Below, piece after piece: positions 1 through 12,224 of a DNA stretch of 64,000 nucleotides; the stretch's first letter is position 1; the number at the start of each line of letters is the position of its first letter. This stretch comes from Marisa cornuarietis (lineage: Eukaryota > Mollusca > Gastropoda > Architaenioglossa > Ampullariidae). A program made the translations under genes and the position numbers. The DNA is taken from NCBI GenBank assembly GCA_004794655.1, contig SMMW01000575.1:13653001-13717000 (forward strand), in the 5' to 3' direction. Below the pieces are notes generated by a model, which was not told the DNA's origin, did not search any database, and saw only the letters and a program-made list of their open reading frames with translations.

Positions 1-3000
1 AGCTCGAAGATCTGCATCTGAGAACACTTCAACTCCGACGTCCTGTCCAAATGTAGGCATAATATTAAACATTTTGTTACTTTGATTTGATTCAGGGATA
101 TGGCTGTAGTAACAGACGTATAGCCAGAAATGATGATGAGGAGGAGGAAGAATAGGAGGAGGAGGAGGACGAGAACGAGAAGCAGAATGAGGAGGATGAG
201 AAGAAACTAAACCTCAGAACATTTTTTAGAGAATATAAAGTGACAAGCACGAACAACGCTTTTATCTTCACCATCAATGTGCTTATGATGTTCTTCTGAC
301 TGAGAGAAAGAGCGAAGTCCGAATCTTTTGGCGTTTTTCCTACGTCATATCTCGACACAACTCCGACAGCCTGAAAACACATATGTATCTGTACAATTAC
401 AGGTATCTCCGTGTGTCCTTGAGCGCCACGCGCGCGCGCGTATGTGTGTGTGTGTGTGTGCGCGCGTGCGCATCTTTAGTTTGTTATACAAGGTAGTAAC
501 TAAATAAAGTATTCTAGAGCACCCTAAAGCATTTTCAAACCGAACGACATCAAAGCGTTCACGGATTGAATGGGTTCTAATAAGTAGCGTGTGGTACGTT
601 ATTTCAACGAATAATCAGACTATTCACTGTTCTCTAAATAATATTGTTTCTAGAATTTGTCGGCTAGAAGCGTATACCTGATCTGGAGTGACGTCATTTC
701 CTGTTTTTAAAAGAAGCACGCTTTGATCGACGGCGAGAATGTGGACAATTGACCCAGGGTCAGCAGTGGCGTATACATTTATATCTTGATGAGGCTCAGT
801 TCTGTTGTTGCTGAACCCGAGGGTCACCTGCACATGATGCACGAAACACGTGGTAGATTTTAAAATGAGACCAGACATATGAGCAAAGGTGAACCGAAAA
901 AATGACAAATTTTGTTTCGCTTCTTGGTGCATAATAATGAACTCCTACGTGACTTTAGCCCTCACTTGTTGAAGTTTTTAAAACTTTTCATGAACAACGT
1001 ACGTTAAAACTGATTAACATAAATCAACAAAGAAATTTATTTTAGATCAGAAAATTACATGAACATATTCGTTTGCCTAAAAAAAATGTTAGAGATCGTT
1101 GTGACATTTCTGGCCCCATCTGTAAGAACGACAACTCCGATAGGTATCTATTAAACCAACTAGATTTTACCTGCGCTGAACTTTACCTCGTTTTCAAAAA
1201 CGCCGTCAACGTTAAAAGCGATGCTGTCGGCTACTATTTCCAGGTCGTGGCGGACGTAGTAGGCCATCATGTGAATGGTGGGCGATGCCTGAGGTGTCAG
1301 ACGTATTGACAAGACAATGGCATTTTGACCTCTCGTGTCCACTGTCTTCGCTTCGTAAACGGTGCCTCGTGACAGAACCTAGAAAAACATCGTTGTCCAG
1401 GGTCATCGGGCAAGAAGGATCATCATATAAGTCAAGGGGGGTGTTTACGGCCTGCTTAGCTCAGTCCTTAGGGTTTATAGACAGCAGCTGGTATTTGTTT
1501 TTTGTAAACTCTCTAAACACATCCATAATTCCAATTTCAAAATTGTCAAATAACGTTTTCCACTTGTAAAAATAAGTGTCTTGTTCAAAATTATTATTTA
1601 GAAGGTAAGAAAACCATAGACGTGTTAACCTGCACTATGTTCAACATATTTAAATTTAAACTCTAAAAATAAATTACCTCTTCGGTTATAAATAACTACA
1701 CAAATATGAACTCTTAATTTCAATATGAACTCTTTTTTTAATAGCAACAAAGTATTTAAATAGTAATTTAGTAAGGAAATATCAAATTGATATTTTAATT
1801 TGTTTATTCCATATTTAAATATGCATCACAGTCGAATTTCTTTGAAAGATCACTAACGTTAACACACTCGATAAAACAGCTACTAACTAACATTAACACA
1901 CCTGATAAAACAGCTTATCCATGGGCTCTGTCGCCTTCGCCTCAACGAGTGCTGCCTGTCCGCTCTATGAAACAAGAATGTCTTTGGTAGCGAAATGCAG
2001 GCATTATCCACATGCTTTTGTTTTTGTATTTATTTGGTAATTAATCATTACAATGTCTATTATCTCTACAACTTTTTATAGGATTAGAACCAATATATTT
2101 TTTAATGTTTTCAGTTTGTGATCAAGATGTGATAAAATGTGTGCTGACGGACGCATGCTGGCGCTAGAATATGAGAGAATAATCATTTTACAACTGACCA
2201 AGCATAAATTTGTATTTAGTTCCTTATTTTTTAAATATCATCTTTGTCATGAGGTACCTTTATGTGGTACAGGGAAATCTCCTACAATTAAAGTCTAGAC
2301 TGAAATTGTAGATGCGTCAACTGCCAGAGAAGCATTAAGTAATTGAAAGAGCCTTGTGTAGAGGATTTTGAATGGCACTTCTGAGAAAACGGCCTTGTGG
2401 CCAGAGAGAGAGCCAGACATGAACAGCGGCGCACGTCGCACGTGGGGAAGTCTCTTGATCGGGAAAGAGCAGAGCTGGGGGCTCATGAAGCATGTGGCGA
2501 GATTTTTAAATGACCGACGTATAAACATCGTACATCCCTGCAGCAATATAATATAAAAAAATCCAATAGTGCTGAATTTGGTTTCCTTTCAGTTTGGTTT
2601 CCTGTCAGAAAACCACACGTGATCCACACAGATTCTTGGTGACAAAAGTAAAACGCGTGTCACCACTTAATCCCTCTGATGAAGTGTTGATAAAATGTAT
2701 GATTCATCAGTACACAAATTTCGTATCTATTAAAAACAAATGGTCCCTCAGCTTTTTTTAAAGTAAATGTGTTACCCTTAAGTTCTTGTCGAGAAGGATG
2801 AGCTGCAAGTAGTTTTTGCTGGCCGAGTACATCTTGTCGATAGTTTTAGTTGCGCTCAGGCCTTTGAAGTCCACCTGGCACGTATCGCAGAACAAGAATT
2901 CATGTCACCCAGTGTACTAAACACGTGCATGTACATGCAAAAAAGATGTTTGGAAACTTAGTAATTCGTTCTTAGTATGCCATTAAAAATGTAAGAATAT

Positions 3001-3496
3001 TGTCTAAAAAAAACTAAATGGTTTTTGTTGATTTGGGTGTGATAATCCCTTACCCCGACGACAAGCCGGCACAAGAAAAAAATGTTTACAATGCTGAGTG
3101 CATGTGATTTTTTTTTTTTTTGTATTGCGACGAGTGACACCTCCTCGCTAACTATGAGCTGAAAAGTCATTTTCCTGATCAGAGGCAAGATCCGCAACAC
3201 AATGGTAGGTTCTAGCTAAATGTCTAACGCGAAACAGTCACCTAAAACACTTATAAAATAAGTACTAGTTTAGCTGATAAATGTGCATCTGACCCCAGAT
3301 ATGTTGATCATGACGAACTGTGAGCATGTTTTGCGTGGTAAACGGTTTGCATGTTTACCGGCACAACCTGTGTGCGTGTTTCCCGCAATGTGAGATGTCT
3401 ATATTTGAATTTAGAGCTGTTTGCATGTTAACAGTGACTATGTACCTATACACCGGGACGAGCTGTGTTTATACGCTGTATGTTTACCGTAAAAAG

Positions 3497-3552
<56 letters not shown>

Positions 3553-6500
3553 ACTATGGCGAGTTGTGTGCAGGCTTACCGTGACGCTGAGGCTACTTGC
3601 GTTGACGGGAATGTCCAGGTCGATCTTGACCACTCCTGAGGGCGGTACGGTCACCGTCTGGACGGGTAGCGGGTAGGTGCCGTAGAAGGAGGACGTCCCG
3701 AACAGGTAGCTGTTGTTTACGTGCATAGAGTAAGTAGCCGTCGTGAACACGGTGATGGTGCTATAGCCGGACACCGGTGAGTCGTCTTGCATGGAACACT
3801 TGGCCTAAACAGGGAACAGTGTCGGCTGACTACCACCGCGACATCCGGAGAAGATGGGAACCAAATTTTTATTTCTACCGATATAATAGCGTTAATACGT
3901 TCAGCTGTTCTAAGCTTGAACAGATGATTAGAGTGTAGCGTTGGCTAGGTACATCTAATAAAAAATGCGAAATATAATTTTAAAGAACATGCTCTTACTT
4001 TAAATGTTTTGTACGTGGTACTGATTTCTAAAAAAAAAACAAACAAACAAAAATCTTTAAAATCTCTTTTAGTTAGGTATTTAATGTTAAGATTATTTAC
4101 TGAGTCCAGATGACTTATTAAGGAGTTGCAGACAAAATAATGGGGTCAGTGAAAAATGCATAATTTATAAACAATAAGGACGAAACTGAATATCGCGATA
4201 CTGATTATGCGTCTTTTTTTCTGGAAACAACAAACTTACAAAGATGCTGAAGGGTAGGCCTGGTTTGAAGACGCTGGGTGTGTTATCTGTTATGGAAACT
4301 TTGTAAGGTGTGTCGTAGAATGTGATCTCTGCTGTCCCTCGAAGTCGCACATCTGTCAGAGCTTCTTTCACAAATGCTGTTACCTACATATATGAAAATT
4401 TGATACCTATACACATCACATACTGGTACCTACACACATGACACGCCTCTACCTATTCAGCAAACTAAACTCTTGTATCTACAGACATGACCCACTGCCA
4501 CCTACACACCAACGACACGCAGTAATCTTTTCACAGTCGCTGTAACATACACTACACTGAAGGCAAATGTTCATTTCCATAAAAAACAACTTTACTTCCA
4601 AGATATTTTGTACATCATCTAAACCCTTTAATGGTCATCTTCTTTTTAATGGTTCATGAAACAGAAATATGTAAGCTATCTGTTCCTTTATGAACTGCTG
4701 GTAATTCTTTCTTTCCTTAGGGCTAACTTCACTCCCACTCTGACGGGCTTATAGCAAACAAATTATTGAAAAAACAATTTATGATTTCCTACTAGGGTGA
4801 CTATCTTTACAAATTTTATGCTTTCTGATTAGTGAGTCCCAGAAACTGCCTCTCAAATCTAGCTATGTTAGCTGGATGCTATTGCAGGTTTTACTTTTTA
4901 ATTTCTTATTAAAGGGAAATAAATGTGGAAATCACTTTTTAATATAGCATTGCTTCCCTTTATCTTGGACTATTTCAAAGAGCATAGACTGCTAGGAGGG
5001 ACATGACTAAGCCTGCAGTGATCTTACCTTTACTTTCGCGCCACTTCTAATGCCGACTACCCGACTAATGTCTGCCCTGGGGACAGAGAAGCTAGCCTCT
5101 CCATCAATCTGTTAACAAGAAAGGAAAAATAACAAGAAAAAAGAACAAAAATTGCATTTGAACTCATTAACTGACCTCATGTATTACATCATCGAATTAT
5201 ACCCACGCTTGTTTTTTTCTGCATAAAGATGTATGTGTTTGCAGGAGAGGAGTTTTATATACGTGTGTCTGACACTATACGAAGTTGCTCTTCACTTATC
5301 ACTCAACCTGTGTCTCAAACATTTACAACTCTTTTCTTTTTATGGTCTAATTTTCAGTCGAAGTACAAATAATTAGTTTTAACTTTTTAAAAAGTTACTT
5401 CCACACTTACGTCAAAAACCAACTGCACGAAGGGAGGCTCGCGACCACAAGAGCCGAAAGCACTGGTTGAAGACACATGCAGCTCCACCAACCCCTTCAC
5501 AGGCTGTCCGAAGGTGTATCTGGCATAAGGTTCACAGATGTAACTACACCATAGATCTCGTATTCATTGTTATTTTCCAACCCTCTAAAGAGTCAGGAAC
5601 CCATTTCCGACAGCTGAGTCGGATGCGGAAAGCTTGCTGCGCCACACGGGTATCGAACCTGGGCGCCTCTTGGTTCAGACGCCAGTGTTCTATGCACTCT
5701 CTCCGCTTCCCCATTCATTAAGGTACATACACAATAATTCAATGCACAAATTAAAATTAATGGCATTCGCCAACACTTTTCATTCTTATATGCACTTCTG
5801 AGGATGGGGAGCTTCTGGCGGTCAAATGCACCATGTGTTAAGTCTCAGATAATTTGTCAACATCATCAAAAGGTTTAAGACAAGTTGTCGACAGCATCTA
5901 AGGACGCACACAGTCTGCCAACATCATGCAATGTTTCAGAAAGTATATCAACATCGCCCAAGATATGAAACAGAATCTCAACCCCATTCAAGGTCGCTCA
6001 CAGTCTGTGAACATCATCCAAGCTCAAAAAGGGTATACAACATCATCCAAGCTCTCAGACGGTATACAACATCATCCAATCTCTCAGACAGTATACAACA
6101 TCATCCAAGCTCTCAGATGGTATACAACATCATCCAAGCTCTCAGACGGTATACAACATCATCCAAGCTCAAAGAAACTATGTCATTATCATCCAAGATC
6201 ACAGATCCTACAGCACTCACTTGGATTTTACTTTCCCCTGCATGGCTGCATCTGTCGTGAGCAGGTAGGAAGGCAGCTCTACCTTGACCTCGAATCTGGG
6301 CAGTGCTGAGCCGCAAAAAATCAGCAGGAACAGATAGCAAAAGAACCGACGAGAACCAAACAGAATTGTCTGTGTACTGTTATCAATGTAAAGGCTGTCA
6401 TGTGCAAAAAGCAGTATCATCCTAATATACTGTATTATATCCAAGCATTATTACCACCAGCAGACAGTAGAAGTGTGTTTAGAATATTACGATTACTCAC

Positions 6501-9500
6501 TATCAACACCATCTACAATTCATAGTTCCGTGATATTAAATTCCTGATCCTTTACTTTAACTGCAGGTAGTAATGACCCATGAAACAAATGCGACCACAT
6601 GTTAACGAAGTTTGAGAGTTAAGAGAGCGAAGGTGTAAGTGGTATAACCAGAAATGTTAAACTTTAATCAGCCTCTGAATCTGGATACATCACCAAATGC
6701 TTGTGGCTATGGACATTTAAGGTATCTGCTTGCCCCTTACATTTTTATTCGTTACATTAGTCTTTCTTATTTTTCAAGTGATACGTAGTTGTAAAGATGA
6801 TTTACATCAAACCTTGTTAATATCATTTGTAGTCCACACACGCAACAAAATATATTATTTTTATACTTAAGCTCCTACTCTGAACAATTCTGACGACTAA
6901 AATTATTTGTTAGCTTCAGGTGTGAAACAAATGTATTTGCTCTTGTGCTCAGATTCCGAAAGTCCGGCTGGTTTTGTCGATTATTAACAGTCATAAAAGA
7001 CACATTTACTCATCAGATAGGAAAGAAGCTCCGCATTCTAAGGAATTAGAAGTATCTCGTCACTCCCTTCCCAGCTGCTGCTTTATAGATAATGTCTACA
7101 TCATCGCGAGCTCTAAGCATTCTGTAAACATGCTTTCTTTCTTTCACTGTTGTAGCGCTCACTGCTACAGTATAGCCACTTACTGTAATCGTATACGGTG
7201 AAGGACTTTGATAAGTGGGTAGATCGGGATGTCTGAAATTGTGTAAGCTGTATTAATAACATCATGTTAAATACTAAATACCACAAAACGTTTTACACAT
7301 GCATAACAACATTCACTCCGCTTATAAAAACATTCTAGTTGTACGGCCCTATGTGCGTGAGTGAGTAATTGTGTGTGTGTGCGTTTTGGTATGAAGAAAC
7401 CGGCAAAGGTCGTCTCTTGACTTTTTATTATGTTGGTTGGCGAGTGAAGTGCTAGAGATCACACTTTTCTAGGGGCCAGAGTCTTCTTTCCGCTGTTTCA
7501 CCTTGCCCCTCTCAGTCAGCCATTCCCAACAACTGGGACGACTTGCTCGCTTCGCCAAACGGTTCTCGAACTCACGCGGCTCCTAGGCTGGGAGGACACT
7601 GCTCAAACTACTCGGCTATCTGATCTTTGTGTCCATCTGTGTGTGAATGTATGTACGCGCGCGTGTGTGTGCATCCATGTTTATACTTAAGTATTTTCAT
7701 GCACGTCCACGTGCTTAAGGGCAGGTATGTGTATAAGCGCAATGGCTACAAATTTTTACTCACTAGATATACACGACTGTTTTCTCTGATATTAGTTTTC
7801 AATCAAATAAACAGCTTCTGATTGAAGTCTCTACAGAAAAACATATTTAATACCAGACCTTTTTTTACTTTTAATCTCTCAACAGGACAAGAGTTCAAAA
7901 CTGAAATATGGTATAAAATGTTAGTAATCCTACCTGAATTTCAGCGAAAATAGTCCAGTCTCCATTAAGCGGTTTGTCTGCCAGTTGCAAGCTACCTTCC
8001 ACTACCCCTTGTGGTCCATTTGCATCCGTCAGACGCTGAATTTTGTTGCCATTAGGATCCTGGAATTTAGGAGAATATAACGTCTGTTCTTCAAGCTTCC
8101 GCGACAAACTGGCGCTATGTGAGAAGCAGCCTCAAAGATCTACCCATCTACTTCACGAACAATATCTAAACTCTCCAATAAATGTATATTATAAAAAGTT
8201 TATGTTTATAACACGTTTACACGTGATAAGGAGCTCCTCCATAATTGCACCTGGTACAACATTTCACAACATTTGTATAAAAACTATATTTCCGTAATTC
8301 TTCAGCATCACAAGACTTTTCCAAATAATAAGGAAACGTGAATCGCTTGCCCTAATTTCGATCTGGAACATGCCCGTGTACATACGTAGATCCGGGTACA
8401 CTGCAAACACCCTGTAGTGAACTGAAATAAAGATCGTATTAATTATGCTGTTTTCTGACAGTAAAACAAAGAAATATATTTAAAATGGGTTATTATTTCA
8501 TCACAATTTGCTTTCGATGTATGAATATGTCATGCATACACCAAAAATCTCTATAAGAGGATGTCACGCCTGAAGAACTTTCTGAAGTCATCTCTAAAGA
8601 AATTACTGAGGTCAGCGCTAATGAAAACAATAATGTTATTTTTTCATGACGTCCCTTTGCAGGGTGACATAGGTAAGTTGCTGGCTCACCCAGCTGTCCA
8701 GGCTTATAAATAGCCTTGTCCGTCTGCACGAAGATGTTGAGCGTGTCCAGTTTGACCGACAGCTCGCTTTCTATAAAATGTGTCCACGGGCCCAGAGAAG
8801 GTTGAGGGTTGTGGTAGGGGAAGAATGTGCACTCGTCACAGCCGACAACCCACTGGTAGCTCCCGTCGACCACGTTTGCTGGAACCTAGAAGTCAAGCAG
8901 TTTGCGCGTCTTTCGTAGAAATCATATTTTATACTGTCTACTTACAAAAGCACTACTCGTTACTGGGCTACCTTATTTGAGACTTACATATTTGTAATGT
9001 TTTTAATGTTTAAAGAATTTTATAAATGAGTTTCGAATTCTGATCAGTTATCTTTTTCGTGAACTTGGTCAATTTTATTAACTACATGTACTTAGCATCT
9101 TTTTGTCAATGTCGAAGCATAATATATTAATAAATTTCCAAATAACTTTTTAGAGCTCAAATTCTTATAGCCCATTGTGTTAGGTTCTGGTTCTTTCGTC
9201 AGCTTAGCGTTGTTCTATACTTTTCATTATGTTGGTTTCCTGCTACCTTTACCGATATATGTGTTTGTTCTTTGCTAGAGGTGATGAATTTTTTTCTGCG
9301 AAGGTCATTGCACAAAGAATATATTTCGAGCCTGTTCGACAAGTTTTCCGCCTTATCGGGGACTATTCTCGCTTCAAGGCTTCTAAACTATATCATGATT
9401 TAAGCTATAAGTGTAGTTATAAATGTAAGATGACAATCGTGTAAGAGAAGCATTTGTAACATTATCACTAAGCACACGGAATAACACCGTTTGATAAAGG

Positions 9501-10875
9501 GAACTCATTTTTTGTATTTCTTACTCTTCTCTATATACGCACTCCCGATTTCTCTTTTTGTAATTTTTCTTTTACTATCGCTGTGTTCTTAGAGTGCGAT
9601 TAATTTATAGCAGCGTCTTATATTTACCGCTCGCTGCTTTTGTGATGAATTCGCTGCTATATAATTTATCGCCTCATAAATAATTAAGATACTGGACTTT
9701 CAACTTCATGAACTCCGTGTGTCTGCAAAATTGCTGGACACGCGGAATTGACCGAAGCGGCCTAAAGTTAACTCCTTCTGTGAAGACCTTCGCAGAAAAC
9801 AACTTCCCACGTATTTCTCAAGGATCAATCAGTAGCTGATGCTCGTGCCGAAAAAAAATAGTAAAAGTGTGATTGCAATCTTTGTAGCCATAAGAAGCCG
9901 AGCAGACAATTAATGAGGAAAAACTGTCCTGCCAGGAAATTTATACAAAGAACATGACTTACAGGCAGGTGGATGAAGCCAGGCTGACCTGTGAAAGGGT
10001 AAGATAACAAACTTTTTGTAAACAAACAGCGAACAACAGGAAAGTCAACAGTACTATTTGATAATTTTAAGATAATATCTTTCAAATCAATGCCCCATGC
10101 AAGATATGTCTCATTCTGTATGTGTGTATGTCTGTCCTCTCTGCCTCTCGGCGGTGGTGCAACGGTTAGCGCCTGTCACCGATACAGTGAGGATTGGCTG
10201 TCCTGGGTTCAGATCTCGTCTTAGACACACTGTTCTTTCTCTGCATGTAGCATCTGTTTACAGGGCTAGCTGCTTTACCGTGATATGGCATTTCTCTTTC
10301 TATATGTCAATAGTTCAGTACCCCTTGGAGGGGGAACAATAATAAAGAATCTTGAACTTTAAATCTTGTCAGCAAATTCGTTTATCCGCGTTTTTGTACA
10401 TACGCTTAAATAAACCCTACAAATCCTCCTGTTAATTGTTCACTACCTTTGACAATCTGCACATGGTCTGAGACGATGGGATAGTACTGAAAATCTTTGA
10501 TCACGTAATTGTACGTCCTAAGGAGTATCTGTGCATCCAGGCGAAGAGTTTTGTCGACAAATGACTCAAACATCAAGGTGAATGTGAAGCCAGGGAGTGC
10601 AGTTTTTGGAGCCACGAGTAGGTAAGATCCACTATAGAGGAAGAGGAAAAATCACATTTCAGCTGAGTAACAGGTTATGAGTTTTCAATAGACGGATGTT
10701 TTAATGAGACACTAACTAATCTCCTCAGATCATCACGGGTCTTTTGAAATAGCATCTTCAGTATTACTCTTTCAGAGAAGAACAAACGTGTATCAAAGAA
10801 TAATGATGATAGTTAACGACTGATTTACTCACATAGATACACCGTGAATGCATAATTGCTCACAAGCCAGTGCTC

Positions 10876-10929
<54 letters not shown>

Positions 10930-11273
10930 GCACATGTACAAACATACACAAACACAAGCGCGCGCGATCTTTCAGTCAGTTACTAAACCACATGAACTAT
11001 TTTAACACCATCCATCAAAACTTACCTGACGTACGATCTCAGGTTTGGTGCTTGGGCAGGTGTCGGGGCTGGTGACGAGGCAGGTATCGGGACAGGTGTC
11101 GGGGCAAGTAGTGTGTCCAGCCTTGGAGTACGAAAGATGACGGGATCTGTTGTTGTTATGTAGGGGTTCAGCGATGGAAAGGTCTGGCCCTGAAGTCCAG
11201 ACACCGTCGAAGGATTTGCATATGTAAGCGATGCCATGGGTCCCGAGAGCAGAACAAGCACTATCCACTGCAT
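1..11273 (-). CDS. Alpha-2-macroglobulin / thioester-containing protein family gene, N-terminal half (runs off window)
   Basis: Spliced model, minus strand, exons 5' to 3': 11273-11026, 10631-10447, 9988-9963, 8885-8690, 8421-8351, 8059-7934, 7232-7184, 6305-6221, 5543-5411, 5108-5028, 4383-4240, 3804-3580, 2874-2776, 1964-1902, 1378-1187, 827-678, 370-272, 42-1. Phases agree across all junctions, giving 738 codons. Residues 1-18 are a signal peptide (MQWIVLVLLSGPM...), followed by a Pro/Ala/Thr-rich stretch to about residue 80. MG1 starts at SGSYLLVAPK. The family hallmark VQTDKAIYKPGQ lies at 206-217. Later landmarks are YTLPRFEVKVELP, ARYTFGQPVKG, LFYQVLSRG, YYVRHDLEIVADS and AVDQSVLLLK. 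These match macroglobulin domains MG1 to MG6 of secreted protease-trap or opsonin proteins (A2M, CD109, TEP, C3 relatives). The thioester and receptor domains lie beyond position 1, so I cannot say which subfamily it is or whether the thioester is intact. Intron 5 uses a GC donor. The last two exons are the least certain. Confidence 0.88.
3498..3551. repeat. (TG)n microsatellite in an A2M-like intron
   Basis: About 27 uninterrupted TG units lie just 3' of the exon that ends at 3580, within the intron on the gene's strand. It is a simple repeat with no coding content. Translated Cys/Val or His/Thr runs here are artefacts. Confidence 0.95.
5590..5725 (-). mobile_element. tRNA-derived SINE in an A2M-like intron
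   Basis: On the minus strand a box B-like sequence, AGGTTCGATACCC (about 5648-5660), follows a tRNA-like 5' half that includes GCGTCTGAACCAAGAGG. The body continues toward lower coordinates. This resembles a Pol III tRNA-derived SINE head. No CCA end or convincing cloverleaf was seen, so it is not called as a tRNA gene. It lies just upstream of the exon starting at 5543, on the same strand as the host gene. Confidence 0.6.
5838..6205. repeat. About 30-bp minisatellite next to an A2M-like exon
   Basis: About nine imperfect head-to-tail copies of a 29-31 bp unit built around CATCATCCAAGCTCTCAGAC and GGTATACAA. The central copies (6010-6175) are nearly identical and the outer ones are diverged. 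The array sits in the intron directly after the exon 6305-6221, ending within about 15 bp of its splice donor. There are no distinct spacers between invariant repeats. Confidence 0.85.
7480..7630 (-). mobile_element. tRNA-derived SINE in an A2M-like intron
   Basis: Minus-strand sequence has a box A-like GATAGCCGAGTAGT (about 7608-7621) and a box B-like GAGTTCGAGAACC (about 7561-7573). Their spacing suits a Pol III internal promoter. The flanking body at 7440-7560 looks like the SINE tail domain. Its sequence differs from the other SINE-like elements in the window, so it probably represents a separate family. Confidence 0.6.
10140..10365 (+). mobile_element. tRNA-derived SINE with AATAAA-type tail
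   Basis: The head GGCGGTGGTGCAACGGTTAG resembles box A, and GGGTTCAGATCTC (about 10205-10217) resembles box B. The body runs to a GGAGGGGGAACAATAATAAAG tail near 10330-10350. It lies in the intron between the A2M-like exons 10631-10447 and 9988-9963, opposite in orientation to the host gene. It is a SINE candidate rather than a tRNA gene because the acceptor arms do not pair. Confidence 0.6.
10881..10925. repeat. (CA)n microsatellite
   Basis: About 22 CA units followed by degenerate CGCACGCA. It lies in the first A2M-like intron, about 100 bp downstream of the exon 1 donor. Confidence 0.95.
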
Positions 11274-12224
11274 GCTGGACCGATTCTGAAGCGATCTTTT
11301 GCTCCGTCGTCCAGCTAAGTACAACATTTGAAAAGAAAAAATATGCTGATATCTAAATTTGTTCAAATGCTCCTTGTTTGAATGTTTGTCTTGTTTTGTT
11401 GCTTTTTTTTTTTTGTTTAGCATGAAGGTAGCTATGATCACAAATAAGCTTTTTCTGACTACAGTGTAAAAAAGTAATGAAGTTCGAAAAAGTAGTTAGT
11501 TTCTCAGGTGAACTATATTTTTAAAAATTATCGAAAGACAATGACTTTTTCTGTGAAATTGTCTTGTTTCAGAAAGTGCGAGAGAAATCAGAGAATTACC
11601 ATGTTAATAAGAATTGGTTTTCTAACCTATTTCAGTTGTGTGTTTCCTGCTGCAGTCTTCTAGATGATATGTGTGAACCAAAAGTCATAAGCAGTATGAC
11701 ATGTACAGCTGCCAAAACTGATAAAGTCTTCAAAGCACTGTATCCTGTTCCATTAAATAGTCTGTGAACTTTTTACTCCATTCTTGCGAAGCATCAGCTG
11801 GTTCCGTTCTGTTCAATAAACGCAACTATATGTCGCTAGGCGAAGTAGAGAGCTGTATCGAGACAAGTTCGTATCGCGAGTATTAATGTTTGTATAGATA
11901 TTATAACACGATTATACGATTCCTGAATTAGATGAGACGTTACGTTGTGCTCCCTATAAAACATCATTGTCCTCGAAATGCTGCAAGAATAAAAGATTCT
12001 GCGGGTGCGAGCTTGTTTTAATTTGCGTATGGCTGTGAGCAATATGAGTCTATCTTGAACATGCATGTACAGTTTATCTGATGTTATCTTAAATCTGATT
12101 GAGAGACAATTCTGGTTACATACTGCAGGGCTTTTTCGTTGGGCTTAAGCTGTACCGGAATGAAAAAGGGCTTATCATAATCATTGTACATAGAAGTTAA
12201 AACTAGATTGACCTGATTTGTGCA

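Noticed and set aside
2295..2546. Extra A2M-like exon
   Set aside because: An open minus-strand frame is present, but exons 2874-2776 and 1964-1902 join in phase and give continuous family similarity without it.
5838..6205. Possible CRISPR-like array
   Set aside because: The unit is a continuous degenerate 30-bp tandem repeat without spacers, in an intron of an animal gene.
10149..10220. tRNA gene
   Set aside because: Internal box-like motifs are present but the acceptor and anticodon stems do not pair, and a SINE-like tail follows.
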